64,000 nucleotides of DNA from an uncultured Prevotella sp. (GTDB lineage Bacteria; Bacteroidota; Bacteroidia; Bacteroidales; Bacteroidaceae), in the NCBI GenBank assembly GCA_946999045.1, contig CAMQBR010000003.1, positions 1-64,000 on the forward strand. Reading direction: 5' to 3'. Under the pieces are notes generated by a model. It was not told the DNA's origin. It did no database searches and saw only the letters and a list, made by a program, of their open reading frames with translations. Numbering within the stretch: the stretch's first letter is position 1; the number at the start of each line of letters is the position of its first letter. Below, piece by piece: positions 61,914 to 64,000 of this stretch. The position numbers and the translations under genes were made by a program.

Positions 61914-64000
61914 TTATCTAATTTCCACTACAGTAATACCTGCACCACCAAATTGCACGTGCTCATCGCAATAATTGGCAACGTTAGGTACAGTAGAGAG
62001 ATATTGTCGAATAAGTTGGCGTAGTATTCCATTACCCTTACCATGCAAGATGCGAACCTGATCTACATCCATCAAAACAGCATCATCGATATAATGTTGT
62101 ACTGCTAGCAATGCATCATCACCACGCATGCCACGCACATCCAGTTCTTGCTTAAAGTCTTTGCGATGCTCATCAATTGTGGTACGAGTGATATTGTTCA
62201 CTTTTACACCGCCCAGTCTATCTCGTAAGGTTTCCTTTACTTGCTCTTTGGGTGCACGCTCCAGTCGGTTTATACGCATTTTGGTGCGTATATCGCCAAA
62301 AATAACCACGGCATTGTTGTCGTTAATCTGTTGAACCGTACCTACAGAAGTTAGGCCAATAATGCGCACACGGTCGCCTACAGCAATGATATCTAATTTA
62401 TTTGAGCAATTTAAACCTTGTAGTTTTCTGTCTTGTTCTTTCTGTTTTTGAGCCTGTTTATCGTTCTTTTGCTTTTCTCTTCGTTCCTTGCGTTGCTTAA
62501 TCTGTTCTACTTTCTTAGCAAAATCCTCATCGCTCATCACACCACGTTTACCATTATCAGGCTCATCTTTCAGTGCCTGCTCGTATGCTTTAAGGTTTTC
62601 ACGAATTTTTCGGGTAGCTTCTTTCTCAGCTTGTTTCTCCCTTATTTCACGAATAGCATTCTCAATTCGTCGATTGCTTTCCTTGAAAAGATCATCTACT
62701 TGTTGCTTGGCACGTTTGATAATCATTTTTCGTTCTTGCTCCAAGTTCTTAATATCCTCCTCGTAGTGAGCTATCTTTTTCTCCAAATCCTTCTCGCATT
62801 GGTGCACTGTTTGACGTTTATTCTCCCAATAACGCTTATCTCTAACGATATCTTGTAAGTACTTGTCGCTCTGAATGTAGTTAGTGCCCACCATGTTACT
62901 AGCGTCTTGTATCACCTGCTCGGGCAAACCAATCTTCCTGCTGATTTCGATTGCAAAACTACTTCCAGGTTGACCGATAGCCAATTGGAACAGCGCACGC
63001 ATCTCATGTCTATCGTACAACATAGCCCCGTTGACCACTCCCTGATGCTTATCTGCAAAATGCTTTAGGTTTTGGTAATGCGTTGTGATGATAGCCCATG
63101 CCTTTTTGTTACAGAACTGCTGTAACACAGCCTCTGCAATAGCACCACCAATCTGCGGCTCTGTGCCTGTTCCAAACTCGTCTATTAGCAAGAGTGTGCG
63201 ATTGTTGGCTGCCTTCATCATGTTTTTCATGTTGAGCAAGTGGCTCGAGTAGGTACTCAAATCGTTTTCAATACTTTGCTCATCACCAATATCTATCATT
63301 ACATTGTCGAAGATACCTGCCTTAGACTTCTCGCTCACAGGTATACACAGTCCGCATTGCAGCATGTATTGCAACAGACAGGCAGTCTTAAGGCAAACCG
63401 ATTTACCACCAGCATTCGGTCCAGATATGATGAGTACTCGCTTTTGAGGTGTTAGCATGATGTCTAATGGCACAACCTTTTTACCTTGTTTCTCTAACGA
63501 TTGGCTCAATAACGGATGTACGGCCCCCACCCAATCGATATAAGACTGGTTGATGACCTCTGGTGTAATGGCTTTCATCTGCTTGGCTATCTGTCTTTTG
63601 GCATATATTACTTCAATCTTTGCTAACATCTTGTAAGATTGTAATAGTGCTGGGATATGTGGACGGATATGGCTGGTAAGTGTTGTCAAGATGCGGATAA
63701 CCTCCTTTCGTTCTTCCGCTTCCAGCTCTCTGATACGGTTATTAGCCTCTACCACCTCAGTAGGTTCAATGTATATAGTTTTACCTGTAGCCGACTCATC
63801 GTGCACAATACCCTTTATTTTTCGCTTCAATCTGGGTACAATAGGTATCACCAATCTTCCGTCACGTAAGGTAGGAGTCGCATCTTTGTCAACCAATCCT
63901 TCGCTTTGTGCCGACCGCAAGATGCTGTTGAGCGTGCGAGATACGCTGCCTTCAGTATGCTTTAGCTCGCCTCTTATTTTTGCCAAGGTTGGCGAAGCGT
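61914..64000 (-). CDS. mutS2: endonuclease MutS2 (5' part outside window)
   Basis: About 695 C-terminal residues of a protein normally ~800-850 long; the frame continues past the window edge (SPTLAKIRGEL is still internal). MutS2 acts on branched DNA and limits recombination, and in some bacteria rescues collided ribosomes. The ATPase has Walker A ISGPNAGGKSVCLKT (~188-202) and Walker B LLIDEFGTGTEPQIGG (~262-277). Then come a long charged coiled coil (~385-510, Lys/Glu/Gln rich) and the C-terminal Smr nuclease domain with LDVRGMRGDDAL (~617-628) and the HGKGNGILR motif (~650-658). Confidence 0.95.
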   Translation of the reverse strand, partial: ASPTLAKIRGELKHTEGSVSRTLNSILRSAQSEGLVDKDATPTLRDGRLVIPIVPRLKRKIKGIVHDESATGKTIYIEPTEVVEANNRIRELEAEERKEVIRILTTLTSHIRPHIPALLQSYKMLAKIEVIYAKRQIAKQMKAITPEVINQSYIDWVGAVHPLLSQSLEKQGKKVVPLDIMLTPQKRVLIISGPNAGGKSVCLKTACLLQYMLQCGLCIPVSEKSKAGIFDNVMIDIGDEQSIENDLSTYSSHLLNMKNMMKAANNRTLLLIDEFGTGTEPQIGGAIAEAVLQQFCNKKAWAIITTHYQNLKHFADKHQGVVNGAMLYDRHEMRALFQLAIGQPGSSFAIEISRKIGLPEQVIQDASNMVGTNYIQSDKYLQDIVRDKRYWENKRQTVHQCEKDLEKKIAHYEEDIKNLEQERKMIIKRAKQQVDDLFKESNRRIENAIREIREKQAEKEATRKIRENLKAYEQALKDEPDNGKRGVMSDEDFAKKVEQIKQRKERREKQKNDKQAQKQKEQDRKLQGLNCSNKLDIIAVGDRVRIIGLTSVGTVQQINDNNAVVIFGDIRTKMRINRLERAPKEQVKETLRDRLGGVKVNNITRTTIDEHRKDFKQELDVRGMRGDDALLAVQHYIDDAVLMDVDQVRILHGKGNGILRQLIRQYLSTVPNVANYCDEHVQFGGAGITVVEIR

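Overview
The window looks like chromosomal DNA of a Bacteroidales bacterium, most likely Prevotella or a close relative. The evidence is an AT-rich background, Bacteroidetes-type promoters (TTTG, about 19 bp, TAnnTTTG) in front of many genes, a near absence of Shine-Dalgarno sequences, and a typical gene set: a complete Na+-NQR operon, fused pyruvate:ferredoxin oxidoreductase, the GDE/GT4/GH57 glycogen cluster, a DUF3078 protein, a dipeptidyl-peptidase-5-like enzyme and an outer-membrane TamB/TamA-type pair. No rRNA, tRNA or CRISPR array was seen.

Layout. 0-1 kb: 3' end of a surface-type protein. 1.7-5.2 kb (-): nifJ. 5.3-7.8 kb: an AAA-type ATPase (-) and a divergent ATP-grasp-like protein (+). 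8.3-15.5 kb (-): an MFS carrier, then the pyrG-yidC-peptidase gene series. 15.9-17.2 kb (+): DUF3078 barrel. 17.7-23.4 kb (-): a methyltransferase and an orphan TamB-like protein. 23.6-29.4 kb (+): nqrABCDEF. 30-33 kb (+): a hemerythrin-LuxR regulator and fumC. 33.5-36 kb (+): an ECF sigma operon with a small membrane protein and two exported proteins. 36.4-41 kb (+): glycogen debranching enzyme, glycosyltransferase and GH57 amylase. 41.4-46.6 kb (-): ansA, rlmD, sucD, sucC. 46.6-50.3 kb: an accessory island of IS remnants around an orphan DNA methyltransferase. 50.3-57.4 kb (-): TamA/TamB pair. 58.4-61.3 kb (-): a zinc-ribbon membrane protein and a U32 tRNA-hydroxylase-type protein. 61.9-64 kb (-): mutS2, cut by the window edge.

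Metabolic theme: pyruvate oxidation (NifJ), fumarase, succinyl-CoA synthetase and the sodium-pumping NADH:quinone oxidoreductase are all parts of the anaerobic fumarate/succinate energy metabolism of this group, with asparaginase and glycogen turnover as carbon and nitrogen inputs.

The least expected signals are between genes. (i) Two nearly identical ~90-nt transcription units, each with a perfect promoter (TTTG-N19-TATCTTTG) and an intrinsic terminator, lie in inverted orientation on either side of sucCD; they look like a duplicated small RNA of a family I cannot name. (ii) A third ~75-nt small-RNA-like unit precedes tamB. (iii) At least two families of miniature inverted-repeat elements are scattered through the intergenic regions, one with ends like GGTTCTATAAATTACCACC and one with IS66-like ends (GTAAGCATCCAAnATTAGCC). 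One copy provides the last codons and stop of the orphan tamB-like gene. (iv) The orphan methyltransferase start codon overlaps the stop of an upstream gene whose body has been replaced by a decayed ISL3-type element.
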